DNA of 39,695 nucleotides from a virus: positions 1 to 39,695 of the IMG/VR virus record IMGVR_UViG_3300044511_000474; one strand, written 5' to 3'. A program made the translations under genes and the position numbers. Under the pieces are notes generated by a model that had not been told where the DNA came from, did no database searches, and worked only from the letters and a program-made list of their open reading frames with translations. Below, one piece after another: positions 28,686 to 36,343 of this stretch (positions within the stretch are counted from its first letter, which is position 1; the number at the start of each line of letters is the position of its first letter).

Positions 28686-28726
28686 TCATCTCAACGCGAC
28701 ACCCCACGGGGATAAGGAGAGTTGAG

Positions 28727-29599
28727 ATGGAACTTGCGCAAATCGAGATCGGCCAATACGCGATGCCGGTTGACGAAAAGACCCCCTTTGGCGCCAACAA
28801 GGTTGACCGCTACGGGTGGGTCATGAAGGACAAGCCTGGAACGCTTCAGCAGATCCCGAAGAACTTCTTGTGCATCAATGAGGCTTACCAGCGCGAGGCA
28901 AACAAGCAAAAGGTGTTGGAGATCGCCTCTCAGTGGTCGTGGCTTGCGTGCGGGACCATCACTGTCGCTCAACGGAACGGCCGTCTGTGGGTCATTGATG
29001 GCCAGCACCGTGTGCTCGCGGCACGCAAGCGCAGCGACATTTACGAACTTCCGTGTCTGGAGTTTGAGCTGGACGATGTGCGCGACGAGGCGATGGGCTT
29101 CTATCGCGCCAATGCAGGCCGAAAGCCGGTTACTGCGCTAGCCAAACACAAGGCGCTCCTTGTCGCTGGCGATGCGACCGCAGCACGAGTTGCCGATGCG
29201 CTCGATGCTGCTGGCCTATCGCTGAAGAAGACCGCGAAGTCGGCAGGCGAGATCAAGGCCGTGAGCCTGTTGTACGCACGGGCAAACGAGAGCCTGCCGC
29301 TTCTTCACGCTGTACTTAAGCTTTGCGCCGATCTGTGTCAGGCGGACGGCGTACCTGTTCATGAACGCCTACTCGACGGCATCTGGTACATCGCCAAGAA
29401 CTATGAGCATGGCCTCAAAGATGCAAGGCTCGTTGCGCGCCTCAAGTCCGTTGGTGCGCGCTCGCTGATTACGGCTGCACAGCGTGCTGCGGCTTACTAC
29501 ACGAAGGGTGGCGCAGCGGTTTGGGCTAACGGCATGCTCACGGAGATCAATAGGGGGCTGCACAAGCGGTTCGTGCTGCGCGGTGGAGAAGAAGCATGA
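28727..29599 (+). CDS. DUF6551/ParB-like protein, 290 aa
   Basis: Residues 40-130 show the ParB/Sulfiredoxin-fold pattern: N-E-A-Y-Q-R near 51-56, then D-G-Q-H-R (91-95) with V-L-A-A-R-K. In ParB-fold families D/E-G-x-H-R contacts nucleotide or DNA. The rest is mostly helical (about 140-280). This is the first gene of the rightward early operon. Such proteins often occur in phages and plasmids with unknown role; partition, nicking or nuclease activity are all conceivable. A strong ribosome site (AAGGAG) precedes ATG 28727. Confidence 0.7.
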   Translation: MELAQIEIGQYAMPVDEKTPFGANKVDRYGWVMKDKPGTLQQIPKNFLCINEAYQREANKQKVLEIASQWSWLACGTITVAQRNGRLWVIDGQHRVLAARKRSDIYELPCLEFELDDVRDEAMGFYRANAGRKPVTALAKHKALLVAGDATAARVADALDAAGLSLKKTAKSAGEIKAVSLLYARANESLPLLHAVLKLCADLCQADGVPVHERLLDGIWYIAKNYEHGLKDARLVARLKSVGARSLITAAQRAAAYYTKGGAAVWANGMLTEINRGLHKRFVLRGGEEA

Positions 29600-29937
29600 C
29601 CTGCTGGGCAACAGTCTCCGAGCGTCAGCACCAAGCCGACGAAGAGAAGAAGGCGCGTCGTGATGACGCCATCGAGCTTGAGACGCGAGTGATCGCGGGA
29701 GTGATGCGGGCTCAGGTTCGCGCGGCGTGTGCTGCTGCTGACCTGACGCGACCCATCCTCATGTCGTCGGACGTGCACGGCGACATCAAGGTCGATATCG
29801 AGTGGGCTTTCGGTGAGTGGTGGTCTGAGCACTACACGGACTACCTGCTGAACCCCGTCAAGCCCATTTGGGACGCATTCCTCGATTTCTGGATTGACGA
29901 ACACGCCGAGGCTATCGCTCAGGCACGGATCAAGTGA
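29596..29937 (+). CDS. Hypothetical protein, 113 aa
   Basis: Starts by ATGA overlap. A charged N-terminal helix (RQHQADEEKKARRDDAIELE) leads to a D/E- and W-rich domain (IEWAFGEWWSEHYTDYLLNP). It is strongly acidic at the C-terminal end. No recognised motif. Confidence 0.6.
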   Translation: MTCWATVSERQHQADEEKKARRDDAIELETRVIAGVMRAQVRAACAAADLTRPILMSSDVHGDIKVDIEWAFGEWWSEHYTDYLLNPVKPIWDAFLDFWIDEHAEAIAQARIK

Positions 29938-29944
29938 GGACGCA

Positions 29945-30154
29945 ATGAACATCACAACCGATTTCCCCGCCACCGAAGCCACCGTGAACACGCGCCAAGG
30001 TCGCCTGTACGTCACGGTCGAACTGGACAAAGCCCAGCGTCTGGAATGCCTGCTTGCCTCGCTCTGCGCGCTCAAGCAAGCCAATGACGACATTCAAGCC
30101 GCGCTCACTGGCGCATGTGATGAGCTTGGGATTGAGATGTGGGTGGCTGCATGA
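29945..30154 (+). CDS. Hypothetical protein, 69 aa
   Basis: ATG at 29945 has GAGG upstream. A beta-strand half (TVNTRQGRLYVTVELD) is followed by a helix (ECLLASLCALKQANDD) and ends EMWVAA. The next gene overlaps by ATGA. No function is recognised. Confidence 0.6.
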   Translation: MNITTDFPATEATVNTRQGRLYVTVELDKAQRLECLLASLCALKQANDDIQAALTGACDELGIEMWVAA

Positions 30155-30291
30155 GCATCCGCATCACCTACGTCGAGCGCGACGGCACACGCGTCACCCG
30201 CTGGGGAATCTGGCCCTCGGTCTGGGCCGCGATTGATTGGGCTCACGAACAGGGCTTTAACGGCGCATCCGCCAAGCCCCTGCCCATCTGA
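30151..30291 (+). CDS. Microgene, 46 aa
   Basis: Starts with an ATGA overlap. The peptide MSIRITYVERDGTRVTRWGI continues with a Trp/Ala-rich helix and ends SAKPLPI. The size is small, but the coupling and strand context support it. Function unknown. Confidence 0.6.
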   Translation: MSIRITYVERDGTRVTRWGIWPSVWAAIDWAHEQGFNGASAKPLPI

Positions 30292-30376
30292 TTTCACGCG
30301 GGCTGGCACCCATCAAACCGAGTTGTAGTAGAGGACGCCCGGATTTCGCCAGTCCGCATTTTTTGAGGATCACCAA

Positions 30377-30598
30377 ATGATCGAGCAAACCCAACTCCAC
30401 CGCGTATCAGTCAACTACGCCTGCGCAGTCGAACGCCCCGAGGAACTGACGACCGGCGAGAAAGCCGTGTTCGCAATCTTCACCGGCCTGGCCTTCATCG
30501 TGTTCTGCGCTTTCGTCGGCTTTCTGTGGGCCGAGTACGGGCACCTGCTGCGCGATGCGTGGCAACTCGTCGGCGAACTGATGGGGGTGAAGCAGTGA
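30377..30598 (+). CDS. Single-pass membrane protein, 73 aa
   Basis: After a polar N-terminus (residues 1-28), residues 29-50 (VFAIFTGLAFIVFCAFVGFL) form a clear transmembrane segment. The C-terminal part is amphipathic. It may be an envelope-directed early protein such as an exclusion or inner-membrane factor; this is inference from topology only. The preceding 85-nt gap (30292-30376) has no gene; it holds a T-rich stretch just before the ribosome site and no convincing terminator. Confidence 0.65.
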   Translation: MIEQTQLHRVSVNYACAVERPEELTTGEKAVFAIFTGLAFIVFCAFVGFLWAEYGHLLRDAWQLVGELMGVKQ

Positions 30599-30801
30599 GC
30601 CGCACCAAGTCCCTTGTTTGGGACGCCATCGAATCACCTGATTTTGAAGACACACCGAGTTTTGACGGAGAGAGCTATGAGCATTGCAACGATGGTTATC
30701 GGGGAATCTGGAACGGGCAAGACAACCAGCCTGCGCAACATCGACCCAGCACACACGCTGCTGATCCAGGCGGTTCGCAAGCCGCTCCCGTTCCGCTCTA
30801 A
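30595..30801 (+). CDS. Possible small protein overlapping the Sak4-like gene, 68 aa, GTG start
   Basis: GTG at 30595 overlaps the previous stop as GTGA. The first about 27 residues (SRTKSLVWDAIESPDFEDTP) look like a phage early protein, but the last 125 nt are in another frame over the ATPase gene, and the C-terminal part there (QPAQHRPSTHAADPGG) looks like shadow sequence. Either a real gene with a long overlap or a truncated remnant. Confidence 0.35.
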   Translation: MSRTKSLVWDAIESPDFEDTPSFDGESYEHCNDGYRGIWNGQDNQPAQHRPSTHAADPGGSQAAPVPL

Positions 30802-31342
30802 GGACTGGAAGCCAGCGACTAAGGAGAACCCGACTGGATCGGTGTTCGTCACTGACGACAGCGCCAAGATCGTTGAAGCGATGCGACGCACTCAGAAGGA
30901 CATCATCATCATTGATGACTTCCAGTACGTCATGGCGAATGAGTTCATGCGCCGCGTCACTGATGTTGAAGTGGGCAACGCAGCGTTCGCTAAGTACAAC
31001 GAGATTGCCCGCCACGCATGGGATGTGCTGACAGCAGCAACCGCCCTGCCCGATCACAAGCGGGTCTATCTGCTGAGCCACACCAGCACTGACGAGTTCG
31101 GCAAGACCAAGATCAAGACGATTGGGAAGCTGCTGGACGAAAAGATCGTCATGGAAGGGCTTGTGACCATCGTCCTGCGCACGGTGGTCATCAACGACCA
31201 ATACCTGTTCCGCACTCGGAACAACGGCAGCGACACGGTGAAAAGCCCAATCGACCTGTTCGCTGACGAAACGATCCCCAACGACCTCGCGGCAGTTGAC
31301 GCCGCAATCCGTGAGTTCTACGGCATCACCGTGGACGCCTGA
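30677..31342 (+). CDS. Sak4-like RecA-fold ATPase, 221 aa
   Basis: ATG at 30677 has GGAGAG upstream. Walker A is G-E-S-G-T-G-K-T (residues 9-16) and Walker B is I-I-I-I-D-D-F-Q (76-83). The short length and the pairing with an SSB-like gene and a 3'-5' exonuclease fit Sak4-type phage recombinases, which promote single-strand annealing and strand exchange. Sensor-like residues lie in L-L-S-H-T-S-T-D-E near 135. Other small phage AAA-type ATPases are the main alternative. Confidence 0.78.
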   Translation: MSIATMVIGESGTGKTTSLRNIDPAHTLLIQAVRKPLPFRSKDWKPATKENPTGSVFVTDDSAKIVEAMRRTQKDIIIIDDFQYVMANEFMRRVTDVEVGNAAFAKYNEIARHAWDVLTAATALPDHKRVYLLSHTSTDEFGKTKIKTIGKLLDEKIVMEGLVTIVLRTVVINDQYLFRTRNNGSDTVKSPIDLFADETIPNDLAAVDAAIREFYGITVDA

Positions 31343-31362
31343 AACCTGAGCAGAGAGAAACC

Positions 31363-32007
31363 ATGAGCTACGCACTCGACACCAATCAAGCCAAAGCCGC
31401 TGACTCGTTCTCGACCAGCATCCGCGAATCCGGCAAGTACATCGGCGTCATCACTCGCGCCGAAGCCATCGTGTCCACCAACGGCACCAAGGGCCTCGGC
31501 CTTTCGTTCAAGGCAGCCGATGGCGCTGCCGCTGACTACCTCGACCTCTACACGCACCGCGCAGACGGCGAGGCCCTGTCATCTCTCAAGACCGTGAACG
31601 CCATCCTGGCCTGCCTGCAACTGCGCTCGATCCAAGAAGGCCCGATCCAGTTTGAGAAGTGGGACAAGGCAGCGAAGGCCCGCGCACGCGTCACGGCCAG
31701 CGGTTACCCGGACCTGATGGGCAAGAAGATCGGCTTCCTGCTGCGCAAGGAACTGGAGACCGACCGGGAAGGCAAGGACCGTGAACGCCTCGCGATCTTC
31801 GCGGTGTTCCAGGCTGACACCGAGTTGACTGCCTCGGAAATCCTTGACCGCAAGACGAAGCCTGAGCGGCTGGAGAAGATGTTGGACGCCCTGATGGCGA
31901 AGCCCGTCAACGACCGTCGCAAGAACGTGCAGAAGCGCACTCAGACGCCATCCGAAGACTGGACGCAAGACGCTGGCGCACCCGCTGACGACGACTTCCC
32001 GTTCTAA
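31363..32007 (+). CDS. SSB-like protein with acidic C-terminal tip, 214 aa
   Basis: The N-terminal 130 residues are beta-rich like an OB-type or DUF669-like fold. The C-terminus is flexible and ends D-D-D-F-P-F (209-214), the classic SSB interaction tip. It lies between the Sak4-like ATPase and the exonuclease. It should coat single-stranded DNA and recruit partners through the tip. The central fold is not firmly assigned. Confidence 0.75.
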   Translation: MSYALDTNQAKAADSFSTSIRESGKYIGVITRAEAIVSTNGTKGLGLSFKAADGAAADYLDLYTHRADGEALSSLKTVNAILACLQLRSIQEGPIQFEKWDKAAKARARVTASGYPDLMGKKIGFLLRKELETDREGKDRERLAIFAVFQADTELTASEILDRKTKPERLEKMLDALMAKPVNDRRKNVQKRTQTPSEDWTQDAGAPADDDFPF

Positions 32008-32015
32008 GTATGAGC

Positions 32016-32033
32016 AGCGCCCTTCGGGGCGCT
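32016..32033 (+). other. TTCG-tetraloop hairpin before the exonuclease ribosome site
   Basis: AGCGCCC and GGGCGCT (7-bp stem) close a TTCG loop; AAGGAG starts at the next base. No T-run follows, so it is not a terminator. It is likely to stabilise mRNA or control translation of the next gene. Confidence 0.6.
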
Positions 32034-32045
32034 AAGGAGCGCACC

Positions 32046-32801
32046 ATGAACCTCTACATTGACATCGAAACCATCCCGGCACAACGCCCTGACATCCTGG
32101 CTGAAATCCGCGAGAAGGCCACGCAAGAACTTGAAGCGAAGATCGCTGACGTTCGCGCACCCAGCAATTACGGCGCTGAAGCCGCAGACAAGTGGATGCA
32201 GACCAAGGGCGCGGAGGCCATTCAATCGCTGCGCGATGGCGTGGATGCCGAGATTGACGAGCAATACCGCCGCACTGCGCTGGACGGCGCATTCGGTCAG
32301 GTCTGCGTGATCGGTTGGGCCGTTGACGATGAGCCAGCACGAACTGTGCAGGGCATGAACGAGGCTTCGGTGCTCTACGGCTTCAGCAAGGCGCTGAAGA
32401 TCGGCGCGTCGTCCTTGTTCAATACCTGCGTCATCGGGCACAACGTTGCAGCGTTCGATCTGCGGTTCCTGGTGCAGCGTCACATCGTCAACGGCATCAA
32501 GCCTCACGCCGTCATTGCACGCGCAGCACAGGCAAAGCCGTGGGAGTCGGAGAAAGTCTTTGACACGATGGTTCAGTGGGGCGGGCCATCTGCGCGTCCT
32601 GGCGGGAGCCTCGACAAGCTGTGCAAGGCACTCGGCATCCCCTCTCCGAAAACCGACATCACGGGGGCAACGGTCTGGGATGCGGTGAAGGCTGGTCGTC
32701 TTGATGACGTGGCCCGCTACTGCGCACGCGATGTAGAAGCGACTCGCGAGATTCACAAGCGCATCACGTTCCAAGAAGCGAAGTCCGAGATCGCCGCATG
32801 A
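32046..32801 (+). CDS. DnaQ-like 3'-5' exonuclease, 251 aa
   Basis: ExoI motif D-I-E-T at residues 6-9 (Asp6, Glu8), ExoII G-H-N-x-x-x-F-D with Asn133 and Asp138, and ExoIII Y-C-A-R-D with Asp229. This is the predicted 3'-5' exonuclease group related to the PolB exonuclease domain. It digests 3' ends in the recombination or repair module. ATG at 32046 follows the hairpin and AAGGAG. Confidence 0.9.
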   Translation: MNLYIDIETIPAQRPDILAEIREKATQELEAKIADVRAPSNYGAEAADKWMQTKGAEAIQSLRDGVDAEIDEQYRRTALDGAFGQVCVIGWAVDDEPARTVQGMNEASVLYGFSKALKIGASSLFNTCVIGHNVAAFDLRFLVQRHIVNGIKPHAVIARAAQAKPWESEKVFDTMVQWGGPSARPGGSLDKLCKALGIPSPKTDITGATVWDAVKAGRLDDVARYCARDVEATREIHKRITFQEAKSEIAA

Positions 32802-33895
32802 GTTCCGACCGCCCTCCCGGCGTAGGCCCTGACAAGACGATGCAGATAGAAAGGAAACGCATGACCACCCCCGAATCCCTGCCGCCGCTGCTGCCGTGCC
32901 CGTTCTGCGGGCGTGCCCAAAAACTCATGGAGCGCCCCGACAACGCTGCGGAAACAGCGTTCATCGCAGCGGTTGTGTGCTACTGCGGCGGCTACGCATC
33001 TTGTGCTCACAAGATGGTGACGAGCAATACGCAGGCAGAGGCGACTCGTGCCGTCACGGCTGAATGGAACCAGCGCGCCGCCCTGTCATCCCGCCCCGTC
33101 GCCGACAGCATCCACGCAGAGAACGCGAAGACGCTGCAGGCCGTGATCGACGAACTGCGCGACATGCTGGGGTTGTCCGAGGGCGACAGCCTGAAGGCTG
33201 CTGTGCAGGCGGTGGTGGCGCGACAGGTGCAGCCCGTGCAGGCTTGTGCGCCTGACATGCGAGCAGCATTTGAGAAGTGGGCGACCAACGATGGCGCGTG
33301 GGCGAACAACATCGCAAGGTCAACATCCGCACCAGATGAATACGCGGACCACCAGATTCAGCAGGCGTGGCTCACGGTGCAGGCGACGCTCGCGCAGGCG
33401 AAACAGCTCCCAGCGCAGGCTGAGGCGGTGGAGCCTGACGCCACTGTGGCTGCGCCGACAACCTACGTCGAATGCTGCGAGTGCAGCAACTGTGGACACA
33501 CCGGTATCAATGACGCAGGCAGCAATGCCGCATGCAACACCTGCGAGTGGTCAGGCCCATCACCCGCCAAGGACAAGTGCCCAGGCTGCGGCCGTGACGG
33601 GACCATGACGCGCGCCTGCCCAGAATGTGGAGAGCGGTACTCACTGGTCTGCGAGGCGCACATACCCGCCACGCAAGCGCCCACTGCTGTGCCGGAGGAT
33701 GTGCGCCGCTACCGCCTGCTGCAAGCTGACATCGATGTAATTGAGGCGGGTGATGAGTTCTTGTCTGATGACACCACGACATGGGCAGTCGACCCCAACC
33801 GGGTATTCGTTGGCATGCCCTACGCCGCACGCGTTCTGCGCCCAGCACGTCGCGCCATCGACGCCGCCCTGTCAGCCGAGAAGGGAGGTGTGTGA
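32798..33895 (+). CDS. Lar-like zinc-finger protein with extra zinc ribbons, 365 aa
   Basis: The start region L-P-C-P-F-C-G (Cys34, Cys37) with a later C-Y-C-G-G is typical of Lar-type restriction-alleviation proteins. The middle is helical and Ala/Gln-rich. Two more zinc-ribbon pairs follow near residues 220-290 (CCECSNCG, ACNTCEW; DKCPGCG, RACPECGE). The whole is much longer than simple Lar (about 65 aa). Start is ATG 32798 by ATGA overlap; ATG 32861 (MTTPES) with AAGGA upstream is an equally good start. Confidence 0.6.
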   Translation: MSSDRPPGVGPDKTMQIERKRMTTPESLPPLLPCPFCGRAQKLMERPDNAAETAFIAAVVCYCGGYASCAHKMVTSNTQAEATRAVTAEWNQRAALSSRPVADSIHAENAKTLQAVIDELRDMLGLSEGDSLKAAVQAVVARQVQPVQACAPDMRAAFEKWATNDGAWANNIARSTSAPDEYADHQIQQAWLTVQATLAQAKQLPAQAEAVEPDATVAAPTTYVECCECSNCGHTGINDAGSNAACNTCEWSGPSPAKDKCPGCGRDGTMTRACPECGERYSLVCEAHIPATQAPTAVPEDVRRYRLLQADIDVIEAGDEFLSDDTTTWAVDPNRVFVGMPYAARVLRPARRAIDAALSAEKGGV

Positions 33896-34395
33896 TGACG
33901 TGCACCTCATACCGCCCAGGCCAGCTTTGCGCAGACGGCTTCCCTATGGCCTACCCAGCCAGTTCGGCTTGCACCCAGCCCGCAGAGGGTGGGGAGGCCA
34001 TCTGTACGATCTATCGCGGTGGCATTGGGGGGTCGTTTGGCAAGTCAACCATATTGCAAGCATGGCTTGATGGTGCCGACAACTTGCCAGATGGACAGCA
34101 CACGCTCTACACCACCCCACCCGCCAGCCAGGAGCAGGCCTACGAAAAGCACCAGAACGAGCTGACCGGGGCGCTCAAGGACCGCGACACATACCACGAT
34201 TGGGCGGACGAACTGGCTGACGCTATCGCCAAGCACACCGGTTATGACATCGGCGAGCACAGCAGCGACAACAACCCTTGGCGCATGGCCCTGAACGCAC
34301 TTGAGTGTCACCAGCGGGCCAACCAGGAGCAGCCCGCCCCTGCTGTGCAGGCAGTGCCGGATGAGGGAAACGAAAGGCAAGGGGACCAGAAGTGA
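33895..34395 (+). CDS. Hypothetical protein, 166 aa
   Basis: ATG at 33895 overlaps the previous stop as TGATG with AAGGGAGG upstream. Residues 1-30 are Cys/Pro-rich, and a later helical part (TGALKDRDTYHDWADELADA, AIAKH) leads to an acidic/Gln-rich tail. Repeats of small modules seen in other genes of this block suggest shuffling. No function assigned. Confidence 0.6.
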   Translation: MTCTSYRPGQLCADGFPMAYPASSACTQPAEGGEAICTIYRGGIGGSFGKSTILQAWLDGADNLPDGQHTLYTTPPASQEQAYEKHQNELTGALKDRDTYHDWADELADAIAKHTGYDIGEHSSDNNPWRMALNALECHQRANQEQPAPAVQAVPDEGNERQGDQK

Positions 34396-34970
34396 TTGAA
34401 GTGCCTACCGACAAGAAGATCCTAGACGCCTGCTGCGGCAGCCGCATGTTCTGGTTTGATCGGGCCGACCCCCGCGCCGTTTACGTTGATAAGCGACGTG
34501 AGCGCCACACGCTGACCGACGCGTCTAGCCGCGGCGGTTCGCGTGAGTTGGTGATCGATCCGGACCATCAGGCCGACTTCACTGCTCTGCCGTTCGCAGA
34601 CAAGACGTTTGCCATGGTGGTGTTCGACCCGCCTCACTTTGAGCGCAATGGCTCAACCGGCTGGGTCGGCCTCAAGTATGGAACGCTCAAGGGCGAATGG
34701 CGCGAGATGTTGCGCAAGGGTTTCGCTGAGTGCTTTCGCGTGCTCAAGCCTGACGGAACTCTCATCTTCAAGTGGTGCGAGGATGAAATTCCGGTTTCGC
34801 AGATTCTGGCCTTGACGCCTGAGCGACCAGTGATCGGACACCGCAGCGGCAAGCAGCAAAAGACACACTGGATTGCGTTCATGAAGGCCGCGAACGACAA
34901 CGAGCCCGTCACCACTGACGCCGCCATGCTCTCCGCATCGCCTGCGGCCAGCCAGGAAGGGGGCGAGTGA
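34392..34970 (+). CDS. SAM-dependent methyltransferase-fold protein, 192 aa, GTG start
   Basis: GTG 34392 overlaps the previous stop as GTGA. Motif I-like I-L-D-A-C-C-G-S (10-17) lies at the N-terminus and V-V-F-D-P-P-H-F near residues 76-83, with F-R-V-L-K-P-D-G-T-L-I-F as the class I post-IV strand. A DPPH instead of DPPY means a DNA N-methyltransferase call is uncertain; small-molecule or RNA methylation is possible. It lacks a visible target-recognition domain. Confidence 0.75.
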   Translation: MIEVPTDKKILDACCGSRMFWFDRADPRAVYVDKRRERHTLTDASSRGGSRELVIDPDHQADFTALPFADKTFAMVVFDPPHFERNGSTGWVGLKYGTLKGEWREMLRKGFAECFRVLKPDGTLIFKWCEDEIPVSQILALTPERPVIGHRSGKQQKTHWIAFMKAANDNEPVTTDAAMLSASPAASQEGGE

Positions 34971-35221
34971 TGTGCATTGACACCATTTCCCTTACACGTG
35001 CGGCAAAGGTGCCCACGGCCATTTACACGTCATCGGCCGAGCCGGTGTGCATCGTTGACACCATGGGCGAGCGCAAGGACGACGCCGAGGTGGCCCGCCG
35101 CCTGGTGGCCTGCTGGAACGCCTGCCGGGGGTTCACGACCGAAGAGATGGAGGCGTGGAGCTTCCAGATGGATGAGGCTCGCAAGCGCAACCCCGCAACC
35201 CAGGAGCCCCGCCATGACTGA
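34970..35221 (+). CDS. Small hypothetical protein, 83 aa
   Basis: ATG at 34970 (GTG just before it is another possible start). M-C-I-D-T-I-S-L-T-R-A-A-K then A-R-R-L-V-A-C-W-N-A-C-R-G-F, a pattern common at the end of accessory phage genes (V-A-x-x-N-A-C). No domain name can be given with confidence. Confidence 0.55.
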   Translation: MCIDTISLTRAAKVPTAIYTSSAEPVCIVDTMGERKDDAEVARRLVACWNACRGFTTEEMEAWSFQMDEARKRNPATQEPRHD

Positions 35222-35426
35222 CAAGCGAGCTATCAGCAAGGGCCTGTGGGCGCCCATTGCAACGCCTGAACGCGGGCGCCCGTGGGTGCTGTGGATCTAC
35301 GTTAGATCAACGAGGCACGAAGCCAAATCCGCCTATCTGAGTGGCTATGACAAGGACACGGCAACGAGTGCTCTCAAGCGCGTCCGCTTCGCCCGCGTCA
35401 CGATCACGGAGGACAGCAATGACTGA
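35214..35426 (+). CDS. Small hypothetical protein, 70 aa
   Basis: ATG at 35214, overlapping the previous gene by 8 nt. The product is basic and beta-rich with W-A-P-I-A-T-P-E-R-G-R-P-W-V-L-W-I. Similar accessory proteins occur in early regions of such phages. Function unknown. Confidence 0.55.
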   Translation: MTDKRAISKGLWAPIATPERGRPWVLWIYVRSTRHEAKSAYLSGYDKDTATSALKRVRFARVTITEDSND

Positions 35427-35811
35427 CAAGCCCATGACCCGAGAGCAGGCGCTGGAGAAATCCCTCACTGATCTGCTGTCCACAGGAGGCCCGATTGCGG
35501 AAGCCACCGACGCTGAACTGAAGGAAGCCATCCTTGACCGCGATGCTGACGACATCGTGAAGGCTCAAGCAGCGTGCGTCTTGCAAGCCCGAGCCGCCCT
35601 TGCCTTGCCGGTGGTGGAGGACAAGGACGGGGAGCGGTGGAGGAGGTTTCGCGCCTTGCATTGGAGCGAAGACGGCATCTGCGCTGTGCTGAACCCGAAG
35701 CAGAACGTGCGGCTCGGTGGAATGTGCCCATCAGGCGAGCACCTCGATTTTCTGGTTGATGCGCTCCCACCCATCGAGCGCGCCCACGGCATCCAAGGCA
35801 AGGAGGGGTGA
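35419..35811 (+). CDS. Hypothetical protein, 130 aa
   Basis: ATG at 35419 with GGAGGAC upstream. A helical N-terminal part (TREQALEKSLTDLLSTGG) precedes a D-G-E-R-W-R-R-F-R-A and a short C-terminal G-G-M-C-P-S-G-E-H-L. The first lines resemble the TREQ start of another gene at 35996. No known motif. Confidence 0.55.
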   Translation: MTDKPMTREQALEKSLTDLLSTGGPIAEATDAELKEAILDRDADDIVKAQAACVLQARAALALPVVEDKDGERWRRFRALHWSEDGICAVLNPKQNVRLGGMCPSGEHLDFLVDALPPIERAHGIQGKEG

Positions 35812-35999
35812 TGGCGAAGAAGGTGATGGCGACCCATGCCAACAAGACGCCGCATCTGGCCGACGGGCGCATCCAGGACCGCATTGAACTTCGCCGAGTC
35901 GAAGTGCTGGCTGAAGCAAAGGGCTATGCGATGGTGCGCCGACCTGGCTGCATGCCATACGTCGCGCCGATCAAAGAAATCAAGAAGGAAACCCCATGA
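35811..35999 (+). CDS. Small basic protein, 62 aa
   Basis: ATG 35811 overlaps the previous stop (TGATG) and has AAGGAGG upstream. It starts MAKKVMATHANKTPHLADGR, then I-E-L-R-R-V-E-V-L-A-E-A-K, and ends in KEIKKETP. No recognised family. Confidence 0.55.
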   Translation: MAKKVMATHANKTPHLADGRIQDRIELRRVEVLAEAKGYAMVRRPGCMPYVAPIKEIKKETP

Positions 36000-36343
36000 C
36001 CCTCACCCGAGAGCAAGTGATTGAGATGGCGAAGCAGGCCGGCCTTACAGACATGCTTCGACTCGACTCCGAAGACAGTCGCGAACTGAGCGTTCGACGC
36101 GTCCAAAGCTTCGCCGCCCTCATCGAGTCAGCCACCGAGAAACGCGCCTACACCGCAGGCCGTGCCGCTGGGCTGGGGGAGGCGGTGGTGGTGTGCGAGC
36201 AGCGAGCGCGCATTCACTCCGATTCCGCAGACACGTGGTCTGCATGGGGAAGCGTTACCGAAACTGCGGGCGCTGTATCAAGGCGAGACGAGGCGACGAA
36301 CTGCGCCGCCGCCATCGAACAACTGAAGGAGACGAGCAAGTGA
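35996..36343 (+). CDS. Hypothetical protein, 115 aa
   Basis: ATGA overlap with the previous gene. Starts MTLTREQVIEMAKQAGLTDM, a widespread short N-terminal module in phage accessory proteins. Then a helical region (AALIESATEKRAYTAGRA) follows. No known motif beyond that. Confidence 0.6.
   Translation: MTLTREQVIEMAKQAGLTDMLRLDSEDSRELSVRRVQSFAALIESATEKRAYTAGRAAGLGEAVVVCEQRARIHSDSADTWSAWGSVTETAGAVSRRDEATNCAAAIEQLKETSK

Larger units (their letters stand above)
28525..28726 (+). promoter_or_regulatory. Regulatory gap holding the rightward early promoter
   Basis: No gene is seen on either strand. The stretch contains a one-mismatch operator copy (CACAACCTGTT, 28597-28607) and the promoter and operators listed separately. 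The 5' leader to 28727 is about 35 nt and includes AAGGAG before the first gene. Confidence 0.75.

Noticed and set aside
30292-30376. Terminator before the single-pass membrane gene
   Set aside because: The T-run near 30358 follows only a 4-bp stem (CGGA/TCCG), too weak to call.
30407-31375. Minus-strand frame of 322 codons across the Sak4-like gene
   Set aside because: It lies opposite an ATPase gene with clear Walker motifs and its product is Val/Asp/His-rich with no domain. It is a shadow.
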